NCBI RefSeq assembly: GCF_009728935.1
Contig: NZ_CP034235.1
Span: forward strand, 1,210,501-1,274,500
Direction: 5' to 3'
Origin: Paenibacillus psychroresistens
GTDB taxonomy: Bacteria > Bacillota > Bacilli > Paenibacillales > NBRC-103111
DNA: 64,000 nt
Shown here: positions 7,415 to 15,519 of the stretch, piece by piece
Layout of the letters: every line of letters starts with the position of its first letter
How positions within the stretch are numbered: the stretch's first letter is position 1
Notes under the pieces: model-generated
Seen by the model: only the letters and a program-made list of their open reading frames with translations
Told to the model about the DNA's origin: nothing
Database searches by the model: none
Translations under genes and position numbers: made by a program

Positions 7415-10156
7415 ATGAAAGTATTAAAGACTAATTCGAAGAAAGCTTTATCCGCATTATTGGTTTTATCTTTGGTAACGGTATCCATTGCTGTAACTCC
7501 ATTTGGGATAGGGACAGTGAGCGCAGACAGTATTACCGCAACTCATGCACAACGGATTGTAAGTTCCTACCAAGGGACTTGGACCACACCGCCGACTGAC
7601 AGTAATTTCTCGCGAACACCGGATTCACCGCTTATGGGAAATGGCGATGTTGGAGTTGCTATGGTTGGCAATATTAATTCCATGGTTATGGTACTGGGCA
7701 AGAATGAGTTCTGGTCACTGGTTGAAGGCCAAGTAAAGGCTATGGCGAGATTGAACATTTCTGTGCCATCCATGGCAGGAGCTTCCTATTTAGCTGAACA
7801 AAAGCTTGCAAGCGCGCAAGTAAACGGCACTTTTGGGTTAGCAGGCAATACGATTAAGACTGAAAGCTGGGTGCAGGCAACCGATACGGCGAATAATATG
7901 CTGATGACTAAGTTCACGTATACGGGTACCGGTACAAAAGCAGTTGCTATCTCACTTGCCAGGGGCAATGAGAATACATTTGCCAGCTCGACAGGTTCAT
8001 CTGGAGATGTGCTTTATCTGGATGTCAGGGGTGATGCTGCCGACACCTTGAGCGGATACAACACGAGGAGAGCAAGAATTGCTACAAGAGTTATCGGAAC
8101 TACAGGGGCAATTAGCGGAAGCACGCTTAATTTCACAATGTCACCAGGAGATACTTATACATTGATAACAAGTATTATGAGCAATTACGATAATGCCAGC
8201 TATCAAACAGCTGCGATCAGTAATATCAATACCAAAACACAAGCTAACGTAGATACATTAAAAGCTAGCCATCAGAGCTGGTGGAACACATTTTATGGCA
8301 AGTCTTTTATTGAAATCCCGAACAAGACCATTGAGAAGTCCTATTATGCTTCGCTTTATTTAATGGGAAGCACCTCTAGAGCTGGGGAAATGGCTCCTGG
8401 CATTTGGGGCAACTGGCTGGCAAGAAATGGCGAGTGGCGAGGAGATTATCACCTTAACTATAATTATGAAGTGCCTTTCTACTTCGCACTGCCCACCAAC
8501 CATATAGAATTAGCAGAAAATTATGATAAACCTGTGGTAGATTGGATTCCCAAAGGGCAGGCTGCAGCGACAGCGAATGGTTACACAGGGGTATTCTATG
8601 GGGTTGGCATTGGTCCGCTGCCTAATGGATCTGGAGATACAAACATCCATGGTCAGAAATCGAATGCTGCTTATGCAGCAACCAACATGATTATGCGTTT
8701 CTATAGCAGCTACGATACAACGTATGCCAGCTCCGTTTATAATTACCTGAAGCAGTCTGCTTTATTCTGGCAGAACTACTTGGTTTGGGATGGTGCGCAT
8801 TATGACATCGTTAATGATGCGCAGCATGAAGGTGATGTTTATCCACAAACAAACGGAGTTATGTCGCTTGGCTTGGTTCGTTACCTATTGCAAGGCTGCA
8901 TTGATATTAGTGTTTCGTTGAATCAAGATACAGCTTTGAGAGCAACCTGGCAGAATATCTTGAATACGCTTAGCCCGTTCCCTACCTTTACGAGGAATTC
9001 GCAAACCGTATTCCGATATACGGAAGTTGGCAGGGATTGGAATGGGGATAATTCGATCGGTATCCAGCATATCTATCCTGGAGGTCAAATTGGGCTTTCC
9101 AGTGAAGCAGCTACATTGCAAACTGCCAGAAACATGATTGGCCAGATGGCGCGTTGGAATGATGGCAATGGCAGCAATACCTTCTATCCTGCAGCGGCAA
9201 GAGTTGGGTATGATCCTGCGACCATTCTAAGCCAACTGAATTCATTTATTACGGGCAACAGCTTTAATAATATGCATATTCACACCAACGGTGGAGGGAT
9301 TGAGAACTTCAATACAGTTCCGGCGGCAATGTCTGAAATGATGCTGCAATCTTTTCAGAATAAGCTGCGAATATTTCCAAACTGGCCAAGCAACACAAAT
9401 GCAAAATATGGTGATTTAAGAGCGTCAGGAGCCTATTTAGTATCAAGCGAGATCAGAAATAATCAAGTGCAATACGTCCGAATCATCAGCGAAAAAGGTA
9501 GAACAGCCGCATTTGTTAATCCGTGGGTCGGCCAAACTATACGTGTTTATAGAAATGGCGTTGATGCGGGTACGGTTTCAGGAGCCGAGATTTCACTCGC
9601 TACAGCTGTCAATGAAACGATTCATCTTGCTCCTAATGGAACATCACTTGCAACGATTAACAGCATGATGAGTCAGACATTAGCGGGAGGTGGGACTTCA
9701 CCGGGAAATGTGGCTTTGAACAAAACAGCCACAGCAAGCGATGTAATCAATGCATCGGAATCAGCTGATAAAGCCGTAGACGCTAACGGAACAACTAAAT
9801 GGACTTCGAATCCGCCAAGCTCCACACCAGGCGATAAGTGGTTGAAAGTAAATTTAGGCGGGACGTTCAATATTACACGTTGGGTCGTTAAGCATGCAGG
9901 CTCCAACGGTGAAGCGGCTACTTACAACACGAAGAATTTCAAGCTGCAGAAGAGTAATGACGGCAATGTTTGGACGGATGTGGATGCGGTAACGAACAAT
10001 ACAGCAGCATCGACAGATAGAACAGTAGCTTCGTTCAGTGCAAGTTATGTGAGATTGTATATAACAACGTCTGTTCAAGATGGTACTGGTTATGTAACTG
10101 TTCCAGGAGACCGCAGTAATGCACGGATTTATGAGTTTGAGGTTTATGGAACCTGA
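7415..10156 (+). CDS. Secreted glycoside hydrolase (GH95-like, alpha/alpha barrel) with C-terminal CBM32/F5-8C domain
   Basis: A secreted enzyme of 913 residues. A signal peptide (about 1-37, ending VSADS) precedes a large domain that opens with PLMGNGDVGVAMVGN, comparable to the GNG-x-x-G opening of GH95 and related alpha/alpha-barrel hydrolases. It continues with WGNWLARNGEWRGDYHLNYNYE, which resembles the substrate-contacting loop of those families. Residues about 764-913 form a discoidin-like F5/8 type C carbohydrate-binding module (NVALNKTATAS ... YVRLYI ... RIYEFEVYG). It would trim side chains of an external glycan whose products are imported by the adjacent transporter. The exact GH family is uncertain. 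The start ATG 7415 follows TAGGAGG, and a cre site lies upstream. Confidence 0.8.
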   Translation: MKVLKTNSKKALSALLVLSLVTVSIAVTPFGIGTVSADSITATHAQRIVSSYQGTWTTPPTDSNFSRTPDSPLMGNGDVGVAMVGNINSMVMVLGKNEFWSLVEGQVKAMARLNISVPSMAGASYLAEQKLASAQVNGTFGLAGNTIKTESWVQATDTANNMLMTKFTYTGTGTKAVAISLARGNENTFASSTGSSGDVLYLDVRGDAADTLSGYNTRRARIATRVIGTTGAISGSTLNFTMSPGDTYTLITSIMSNYDNASYQTAAISNINTKTQANVDTLKASHQSWWNTFYGKSFIEIPNKTIEKSYYASLYLMGSTSRAGEMAPGIWGNWLARNGEWRGDYHLNYNYEVPFYFALPTNHIELAENYDKPVVDWIPKGQAAATANGYTGVFYGVGIGPLPNGSGDTNIHGQKSNAAYAATNMIMRFYSSYDTTYASSVYNYLKQSALFWQNYLVWDGAHYDIVNDAQHEGDVYPQTNGVMSLGLVRYLLQGCIDISVSLNQDTALRATWQNILNTLSPFPTFTRNSQTVFRYTEVGRDWNGDNSIGIQHIYPGGQIGLSSEAATLQTARNMIGQMARWNDGNGSNTFYPAAARVGYDPATILSQLNSFITGNSFNNMHIHTNGGGIENFNTVPAAMSEMMLQSFQNKLRIFPNWPSNTNAKYGDLRASGAYLVSSEIRNNQVQYVRIISEKGRTAAFVNPWVGQTIRVYRNGVDAGTVSGAEISLATAVNETIHLAPNGTSLATINSMMSQTLAGGGTSPGNVALNKTATASDVINASESADKAVDANGTTKWTSNPPSSTPGDKWLKVNLGGTFNITRWVVKHAGSNGEAATYNTKNFKLQKSNDGNVWTDVDAVTNNTAASTDRTVASFSASYVRLYITTSVQDGTGYVTVPGDRSNARIYEFEVYGT

Positions 10157-10185
10157 AGTAATCTAGTTAAATAAAGCTGTAAAAA

Positions 10186-10223
10186 AGCATCCTTTTTCTG
10201 AGCTTTACAGAGAAATGGATGCT
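10186..10223. terminator. Hairpin between convergent genes
   Basis: AGCATCC (10186-10192) pairs with GGATGCT (10217-10223) across the convergent ends of the hydrolase and the AraC regulator. A/T runs on both sides allow use in either direction. It overlaps the last codons of the regulator. Confidence 0.4.
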
Positions 10224-11098
10224 GTTTGCTGTTTGCGAAAGCTTCCAGGTGACTCTCCTGTTACTTTTTTGAACGCTTTGGAAAAATGATGAATATTGGC
10301 AAAACCGCAATAGCTGGCGATTTCATCTGTGGTGAAGGATGAATTGTGCAGCAGCTCCTCAGCATGCGTGATGCGTAAATGGAGTAGATATTGGTGCGGC
10401 GATGTTCCAAAATACTGTTTAAATACCGCTGAAAACCGCGAAGGAGATAGCTGGGCTCTTAGTGCCATATCTTTTAAAGAGAGTGGGTCCGCTAAATGAA
10501 AAGAGAAATAGGATGTAATCCAATTCAAGGACTGCGGCTTTTGGTATTTCGGCAGCTGAAAGCTTTCCATTTCCTTAAGTAAATCCAATATGAGATCAGC
10601 GATGATCTGGTTTGCTTCGAGCTGGTTGAGTAAATCAGCTTCGAGCCAGAGCCCGATGGACTTCATCATTTTTTCCTTGAAGGCTACAGGGCGTTGAGGA
10701 ACAAACCGAAAGGGAACATGGATACCTGCTAATTCATTAAGCCGAGGCTGCATTAAATGGGCATACATCGTGAGGTCCGTTTGACCAGAGCGAGTTGGGA
10801 AGCTAAGCTCGCGATTATTCTTATAGAAAATATCGAAGTGTAAAAACGGTGTAATTGTTTTCGTTTTGCCTTCTAATGTAAGCAAATCATTGGGCTGTAA
10901 TAAACAAAATTCACCTTCTTTAAACGTATGCTCCACATTATCGACATTTACCATTAGATTGCCCTCTTGGATATAAATCATTAAGTAGTCTAATAATCTA
11001 CGCTCTGGAGAAATCCACGGCTCGCGAACTGCATATCCAGCTTCTCTTATGTAAGGCAGGAGGGGGTGATTCTGCACGACCTCTTGAAAAGTTTCCAA
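10205..11098 (-). CDS. Cytoplasmic AraC-family transcriptional regulator
   Basis: A 297-residue regulator with an N-terminal cupin-like ligand-binding domain (about 30-150; QEGNLMVNVDN...FKEGEFCLLQPND) and a C-terminal AraC-type double helix-turn-helix (about 190-290; DPLSLKDMALRAQLSPSRFSAVFKQYFG and IASYCGFANIHHFSKAFKK). It is divergent from the ferritin-like/TIM-barrel pair, and 173 bases separate the two starts. Direct repeats in that interval are spaced as AraC-family half-sites, so it probably controls the divergent pair. The ligand is unknown, perhaps a sugar given the cupin domain and the neighbouring isomerase-like protein. Confidence 0.88.
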   Translation of the reverse strand: METFQEVVQNHPLLPYIREAGYAVREPWISPERRLLDYLMIYIQEGNLMVNVDNVEHTFKEGEFCLLQPNDLLTLEGKTKTITPFLHFDIFYKNNRELSFPTRSGQTDLTMYAHLMQPRLNELAGIHVPFRFVPQRPVAFKEKMMKSIGLWLEADLLNQLEANQIIADLILDLLKEMESFQLPKYQKPQSLNWITSYFSFHLADPLSLKDMALRAQLSPSRFSAVFKQYFGTSPHQYLLHLRITHAEELLHNSSFTTDEIASYCGFANIHHFSKAFKKVTGESPGSFRKQQTASISL

Positions 11099-11177
11099 TG
11101 AACATCACCTTTGCGCAGTTAGTTTATCCTATATACGATACCAAACTCTGAATAAATCCACAAATATTTCAGTAAGA

Positions 11178-11207
11178 TTTGACAAAAATACAATAAGCTT
11201 TGACAAA
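11178..11207 (+). promoter_or_regulatory. Direct repeats, likely AraC-family half-sites
   Basis: TTTGACAAA occurs at 11178-11186 and again at 11199-11207, exactly 21 bases apart (two helical turns) and in the same orientation, as expected for a dimeric AraC-type activator. The second copy contains a TTGACA that could act as or overlap a -35 element for the gene at 11272. No good -10 lies at 17 bases, consistent with activation. Confidence 0.5.
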
Positions 11208-11271
11208 GCAAATATCCGCGAAATCTCTTATTATTAGGGAAAGATAAATTTCAATCATGGAGGTAAAATAA

Positions 11272-12651
11272 ATGACAAGAGTAAAAATGAACAATTTAGG
11301 CATACCCCCACTTGCCGGAGTTTGCAGCTATGAGGAAGCATGCAAGGTTGGGATTGATGTGGATCGCAATGTAAGCTTATTAAGACGTTATCTCTATATC
11401 CAAACCCAGCTGAATAAAATATTCGCTGCACATCTTGCCAGCACGCCAGAGTGGGAGGTTAAGTGTGCGTTTAGCTTGCATATGTGGCTTGCAGCAGAGC
11501 ATAGTGCCATACTGCGCAAGCGTGTTACCGAGATGAGGGAACCTCCGCTGCATTTAGATAAAGTACCTGATCTCCAGCTTGAAAAGCTATTTCAAGAGCT
11601 CATTCGTTCAGACGGCACATCAGAATTGGTTGTTGGCATTTATGGGGTTGTCATGACGGAGTTTGTCGCGGCATTGAAGCTGCACTTGGATGAAACCAAC
11701 CCATTGGTTGATCATCCGACATACCGGATCTTGAAGATTATTCGGATGGAGCAGGAAGAAATGTTAGCTTGGGGCAAGCAAGCTATTGTTGGGCTGACTC
11801 CGAGCAGTGAAATTCAGCTTAAAACCCAAAAATGGGCAGATCATTTAGCTGTTTTCTTGGATAACGCCGGAGGGATATCTGGGGAAGCAAACAAGATTAT
11901 CCTTGATAATAAGGTGGCTCCACGAAATGATGGTCAGCCTTATGAAATGCAGATGGAGCCTAAACGGGACGAACGTTTTATTGATATTTATAATGATTCT
12001 GTGAAAATTGACTCGTTTTATGGCGACGCCGACTTAGAGCCCGATGAACGCACCTATGCATTACTATATAAGCGATTGCGTGAAATGGATGTGCCGGAAT
12101 GGATGGGACCTATCATCTACAGGACCAATGGGAAGCCATGGGATTATTATGTGGATATGAGCCGTCAGCTTTGGGATGAAGCTCGGCATTCGATGCTGGG
12201 TGAGGTAGGCCTTTATCAAGACGGAGTAGAATTCTATAAATATCCAATCGAATACAAAACAAGCATGACCTTAAACAAAGCCTTTACAGCTTTAGAAGCG
12301 CATACTATACTTTGGTATATTGAGCAAAGCCTCATGCCAAAAGAAACAGGCAAGCGTTATGAGTGGGTTGTAGCCATGGAATCTGATAATGCTTTGGCGA
12401 AAACCTTTCAGGATTACGACTGGGCGGATGAAGTTCTGCATGCCCAAATCGGCAGGAAGTGGCTTGTCCCGGAACATGGCAGCTTAGAAGAAATGAAGAA
12501 CCAAGGTGCACTTATTTCTCAGCGGTATAGCATAGAACGGGCTAAATTGGATGTCCATTCCGAGCAGCTTGTGAACTGGTGGCCGCAATTTTTAGCAGAA
12601 ATCCGCGAAGGGCGCGACAAAATACGCGGAAAACAGCTACAGCCCAAATAA
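11272..12651 (+). CDS. Ferritin-like (putative di-iron) protein of unknown function
   Basis: A soluble protein of 459 residues, not recognised as a named enzyme. It carries repeated carboxylate/histidine helix motifs of the ferritin-like superfamily: AAEHSAILRKR (Glu76, His77), an ExxxALKLHL helix, WDEARHSMLGEV (about 300-311), a LEAHTILWYIEQ helix, and WADEVLHAQIG (about 384-394). Paired E-x-x-H motifs of this type usually hold two metal ions for O2-dependent oxidation. The downstream TIM-barrel gene starts 24 bases later, and a divergent AraC regulator lies upstream, so the pair probably forms a small inducible pathway. The start ATG 11272 follows GGAGG. The substrate is unknown. Confidence 0.6.
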   Translation: MTRVKMNNLGIPPLAGVCSYEEACKVGIDVDRNVSLLRRYLYIQTQLNKIFAAHLASTPEWEVKCAFSLHMWLAAEHSAILRKRVTEMREPPLHLDKVPDLQLEKLFQELIRSDGTSELVVGIYGVVMTEFVAALKLHLDETNPLVDHPTYRILKIIRMEQEEMLAWGKQAIVGLTPSSEIQLKTQKWADHLAVFLDNAGGISGEANKIILDNKVAPRNDGQPYEMQMEPKRDERFIDIYNDSVKIDSFYGDADLEPDERTYALLYKRLREMDVPEWMGPIIYRTNGKPWDYYVDMSRQLWDEARHSMLGEVGLYQDGVEFYKYPIEYKTSMTLNKAFTALEAHTILWYIEQSLMPKETGKRYEWVVAMESDNALAKTFQDYDWADEVLHAQIGRKWLVPEHGSLEEMKNQGALISQRYSIERAKLDVHSEQLVNWWPQFLAEIREGRDKIRGKQLQPK

Positions 12652-12675
12652 TAATGAATAAGGAGATTGCTGAAA

Positions 12676-13467
12676 TTGAACATTAAACTAATCAAAGCAC
12701 TTTGGGGAATGGAAAACATGAAACTGGAGGAGCAATTTGCAAAGATTGCTTCTGCTGGTTGTTATACGGGGATTGAAGCTCCACTTCCCAGTAAAGAGAA
12801 TGAGCAGCAATTTCGTGAGCTGTTAAGTAAATATCAGTTTGATTATATCGCTATGGTATTTACTGGTGGAGAGGACCACCTCGCTTCATTTCAACAGCAA
12901 ATCGAGCAGGCAGCAGCCTTCAAGCCCTTATTTATTAATGCTCATAGCGCTAAGGATTCAATGCCTTATGATCAGCAATTGGAGTTTTATGCACAAGCGC
13001 TTGTTGCGGAAAAAGCTCTTAACATTCAGGTTGGGCATGAGACTCACCGCGGTCGGGCCATGTTTACTCCTTGGGGAACTGCCCAGCTTTTGAAGGATTT
13101 GCCGGACTTGAAAATCACAGCAGATTTCAGCCATTGGTGCTGTGTTGCTGAATCTTTATTAGAGGATCAAGCTGATAATCTTAAGCTGGCTTTTGAAAGA
13201 ACCATACATATCCATAGTCGGGTTGGTTATGCCGAAGGACCTCAGGTTCCTCATCCGGCTGCTCCTGAATACAAACATGAATTGGAAACACACGAAGGCT
13301 GGTGGCAGCAAATCGTCGATTTATGGGATGCCAAGCACACATCTCCCATTACACTAACACCCGAATTTGGACCTCCAGGATATATGCATACTCTGCCATT
13401 CACCAATCAACCAGTTGCTGATCTGTGGGAAGTCTGCTTATGGATGGCGAAGCGTTTAAAGGGATAG
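12676..13467 (+). CDS. Xylose-isomerase-like TIM-barrel protein (sugar phosphate isomerase/epimerase family)
   Basis: About 264 residues with the AP-endonuclease-2/xylose-isomerase-like barrel fold. It begins MNIKLIKALWGMENM and keeps the expected metal-ligand positions: HETHRGR (Glu, strand 5), TADFSHW (Asp/His), HIHSRVGY (His) and TPEFGPPGY (Glu). Such proteins isomerise, epimerise or dehydrate sugars and inositols. TTG 12676 is preferred as start over TTG 12667, because AAGGAG at 12660-12665 is correctly spaced only for the former. It is cotranscribed with the ferritin-like gene. The substrate is not predictable from sequence. Confidence 0.8.
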   Translation: MNIKLIKALWGMENMKLEEQFAKIASAGCYTGIEAPLPSKENEQQFRELLSKYQFDYIAMVFTGGEDHLASFQQQIEQAAAFKPLFINAHSAKDSMPYDQQLEFYAQALVAEKALNIQVGHETHRGRAMFTPWGTAQLLKDLPDLKITADFSHWCCVAESLLEDQADNLKLAFERTIHIHSRVGYAEGPQVPHPAAPEYKHELETHEGWWQQIVDLWDAKHTSPITLTPEFGPPGYMHTLPFTNQPVADLWEVCLWMAKRLKG

Positions 13468-13495
13468 AATTAGCCAAGTATCTGTAAATAATAAT

Positions 13496-13537
13496 AAACC
13501 AATAAAGCCAGTTCTGGCTCTATTGGTTTATTTTTTG
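13496..13537 (+). terminator. Terminator after the ferritin-like/TIM-barrel pair
   Basis: AACCAATAAAGCCAG and CTGGCTCTATTGGTT form a long stem with a 2-base loop and a T-rich tail at about 13530-13537. Confidence 0.85.
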
Positions 13538-13812
13538 TCTAGGAAATTATACAAACTGCTAACTTTGGATAATGAGTATGATGCTTTGCTATCCAAGTCA
13601 TTCATAATAGTTGGAGCCATCGTTTCTTTACGGTAAAAACCCCAGCAATTTCTTAATATAGTGGCTTGGATGTAGCATTTAATAAAACGCTTACATTCGA
13701 GAATGCTGTAGCGTGTTTATTATAATTTTGCAATGAAAGCTTTGATCAAGTAACATACCTTATAGAACTTATACCTATAGTTAATTACGTTACTTGAATG
13801 CTGCATGCTATG
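13538..13812. other. Intergenic region with two inverted repeats, no gene seen
   Basis: No plausible reading frame was found between the terminator and the CBS gene. Two inverted repeats stand out: AATAAAACGCTTAC (13681-13694) against GTAGCGTGTTTATT (13708-13721), overlapping a TATAAT at 13721, and the perfect 8-base pair CAAGTAAC (13747-13754)/GTTACTTG (13789-13796). The second could terminate the CBS gene on the minus strand, but it lacks a T run. A small unannotated RNA is possible but not supported by anything stronger. Confidence 0.3.
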
Positions 13813-14214
13813 TCAGAACATTTTGCCTGCACAATATTCGATAATATCGCTTCTGCGAACGATGCCAATGAACTTATCCATATCATCGATAACAGGGACA
13901 AAATTCTGTACCTTAGCTATTCGAATTAAATCCTCCATATTGGAGTCAATCTGTACGGTTTGATTGGATAAGCGTAAAGTTACCTCAGAAAGAGTATGAC
14001 GGTGTGCATTTTCGAAGGAAAGCTCTTCATTGTTTTTGAAAAACCATAATAAATCCCCTTCTGTTACAGTGCCATGATAGCTGCCATTATCGTTTAAAAT
14101 AGGGACCGCTGTATAACGGTGATGCTCCATTTTTTCTAGGGTTTGGCGTAAAGTGAAATGTGGTGTTAAACAAACGACTTCAATTTTAGGTAGTAGGAAA
14201 AAGGCGATTTTCAT
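13813..14214 (-). CDS. CBS-domain protein
   Basis: A 133-residue cytoplasmic protein made of a CBS pair (about 14-66 and 80-131). Visible elements are YTAVPILNDNGSYHGTVTEGDLL and FVPVIDDMDKFIGIVRRSDII, both ending in the typical G-x-(V/I)-x-x-x-D-(L/I). CBS pairs bind adenosine nucleotides and regulate other proteins. No fused catalytic domain is present. It resembles stand-alone CBS proteins of Bacilli, but the partner is unknown. Confidence 0.85.
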   Translation of the reverse strand: MKIAFFLLPKIEVVCLTPHFTLRQTLEKMEHHRYTAVPILNDNGSYHGTVTEGDLLWFFKNNEELSFENAHRHTLSEVTLRLSNQTVQIDSNMEDLIRIAKVQNFVPVIDDMDKFIGIVRRSDIIEYCAGKMF

Positions 14215-14309
14215 GGGGAAAGTGACTCCTTTAGTCTTTGTGTATGAACAATCTTATAGTTCTATTATAGTTAAACAGCCTAGCAATTCCAAATAAAAGG
14301 AGCAACCAT

Positions 14310-14513
14310 ATGATGGAAGGTCAGAAGAGAGTCAATATTCAAGCGGGGATTGAAGTCGATATTGTATTGAAGGAAGATCAAAAATCCGGCAAAAAGACAC
14401 GAGGGATTGTCAAAGATATTCTTACGAATTCACTCAATCATCCACATGGCATTAAAGTCAGATTAACCAACGGGCAAGTGGGAAGAGTGCAGGATATTGT
14501 GAAGCCGAATTAA
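14310..14513 (+). CDS. YwbE-family small protein
   Basis: A 67-residue basic protein matching the YwbE/DUF2196 family over its whole length. It has an I-x-x-G-x-x-V-D-I-V-L-K-x-D-Q start, a central RGIVKDILTNS, and an end GIKVRLTNGQVGRVQDIV. A small beta-rich, OB-like fold is expected. Function is unknown. AAAGGAG lies 8 bases before ATG 14310; ATG 14313 is an alternative. Confidence 0.88.
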   Translation: MMEGQKRVNIQAGIEVDIVLKEDQKSGKKTRGIVKDILTNSLNHPHGIKVRLTNGQVGRVQDIVKPN

Positions 14514-14526
14514 TATCATCAGAGAC

Positions 14527-14566
14527 CAAAGGGCAAGCTAATGATATTAATTCAGTTTGCCCTTTG
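14527..14566 (+). terminator. Hairpin after the YwbE-type gene
   Basis: CAAAGGGCAAGCT and AGTTTGCCCTTTG form a 13-base stem with one G-T pair. The T tail is weak. Confidence 0.6.
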
Positions 14567-14637
14567 TTCATGAAGGACGCCTCTTTAAAAATTTAAAAAA
14601 TAAGAATAAAACAGTATAGCGCAATTCTCCAAGGCTG

Positions 14638-14669
14638 TGCTATAATTCGAGATGATACATAATGTATCA
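14638..14669 (+). promoter_or_regulatory. Extended -10 promoter with perfect GATAC palindrome
   Basis: TGCTATAAT (14638-14646) is an extended -10 element. Seven bases on, over the expected start of transcription, lies the 17-base perfect palindrome TGATACATAATGTATCA (14653-14669), followed by GATACGTATATC (14670-14681). The position predicts an operator that represses the recombinase-like gene at 14723. Related palindromes occur at 15429, 15461, 33063 and 44132. Confidence 0.65.
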
Positions 14670-14722
14670 GATACGTATATCATTCGTTAATCAAATTTCG
14701 TGAGTTAGGAGGGAGAATATGC

Positions 14723-15247
14723 ATGCAGGTCGTTCAACCTATTAAAGACTATGCAAAAATAGAGCAAATCCAAGACATTCTCAGACGTCAGTCTTTGCGT
14801 GATTGGATTCTATTTACCATCGGGATCAATTCAGGTATCCATCTCAGCGATATTTTATTATTGCGTGTGAAGGATTTGAAGGATAAAACCGTGATTCGAG
14901 TCAAAGAAGAACGAACGGGTAAAGAGAAGACATTCTACCTCAACATGCAGCTAAAAAAAGGGATTATCGAGTACATTAAGAACAAGAACGGAGAAGATTA
15001 TTTATTTCCTTCTCAACGTACTGGGAATCCGATCAAACGCATTCGCGTCTATCGTATTCTTAGTGAAGCCGGTAAGCTCGTTGGTTTAACTGACATTGGT
15101 ACACACACTCTTCGTAAAACCTATGGTTATCATTACTACCAAAGAACAAAAAATGTACACGCTTTAAGGGATTTATTCAATCATTCAGCACCATCCATTA
15201 CGCTGCGTTACATAGGGGTGGACGACCATTGTGTGGCCATCCAATAG
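14723..15247 (+). CDS. Tyrosine-recombinase-like protein lacking the first catalytic arginine
   Basis: 174 residues of catalytic-domain-only phage-integrase type. The box II motif is intact (GTHTLRKTYGYHYY, then LFNHSAPSITLRYIGV with His and Tyr), so His-x-x-Arg, the second His and the nucleophile Tyr are present. In box I the usual GLRxSD reads GIHLSD, so the first catalytic Arg is replaced by His. The C-terminus stops 9 residues after the Tyr motif, shorter than similar Bacillus proteins of about 180 residues. There is no core-binding N-domain. It sits alone before the EPS cluster with a palindrome at its own promoter. A role as DNA-binding regulator rather than recombinase is inferred. Confidence 0.75.
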   Translation: MQVVQPIKDYAKIEQIQDILRRQSLRDWILFTIGINSGIHLSDILLLRVKDLKDKTVIRVKEERTGKEKTFYLNMQLKKGIIEYIKNKNGEDYLFPSQRTGNPIKRIRVYRILSEAGKLVGLTDIGTHTLRKTYGYHYYQRTKNVHALRDLFNHSAPSITLRYIGVDDHCVAIQ

Positions 15248-15267
15248 TTGGCGGACCCATGATAATT

Positions 15268-15324
15268 AAACAGCTCCTATTCACTTGGCTTGTAAAATAG
15301 ACAAGGGAAGGGAGTTGTTTTTTT
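15268..15324 (+). terminator. Terminator after the recombinase-like gene
   Basis: AAACAGCTCC (15268-15277) pairs with GGAGTTGTTT (15311-15320), with an inner stem CTTGGCTTGT/ACAAGGGAAG and a run of Ts. It isolates the gene from the EPS operon. Confidence 0.8.
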
Positions 15325-15421
15325 GGAATCACCCGAAAAAAACAACTTATCATAAAAGCGCATTCAATATTCACTAATAAGCCTAATTAGAATAAAGACT
15401 TAACGGCTTATAAAAATACGC

Positions 15422-15475
15422 TTGACAAGATACAAAATGTAGCTTAAATTTAAATTATATGATACTAAATGTATC
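15422..15475 (+). promoter_or_regulatory. EPS operon promoter with two GATAC palindromes
   Basis: TTGACA (15422-15427), a 17-base spacer and a weak -10 TAAATT (15445-15450). The spacer holds GATACAAAATGTAGC (15429-15443), and GATACTAAATGTATC (15461-15475) lies just downstream, 32 bases centre to centre (about three helical turns). This arrangement is expected for a repressor bound as a pair over the promoter of the EPS genes starting at 15520. Confidence 0.65.
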
Positions 15476-15519
15476 GGTTGAAAAGCCTATTATACAATGA
15501 TTTTTGATTGGGGGACGTT

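Noticed and set aside
13683..13696. cre-like TAAAACGCTTACAT in the 13.5-13.8 kb interval
   Set aside because: Two conserved cre positions are wrong and no gene start lies at a suitable distance. It is better explained as one arm of the inverted repeat.
14723..15247. Integrase as sign of a genomic island
   Set aside because: No attachment-site repeats, phage genes or transposase genes were found, and the active site looks incomplete. A regulator role is more likely.
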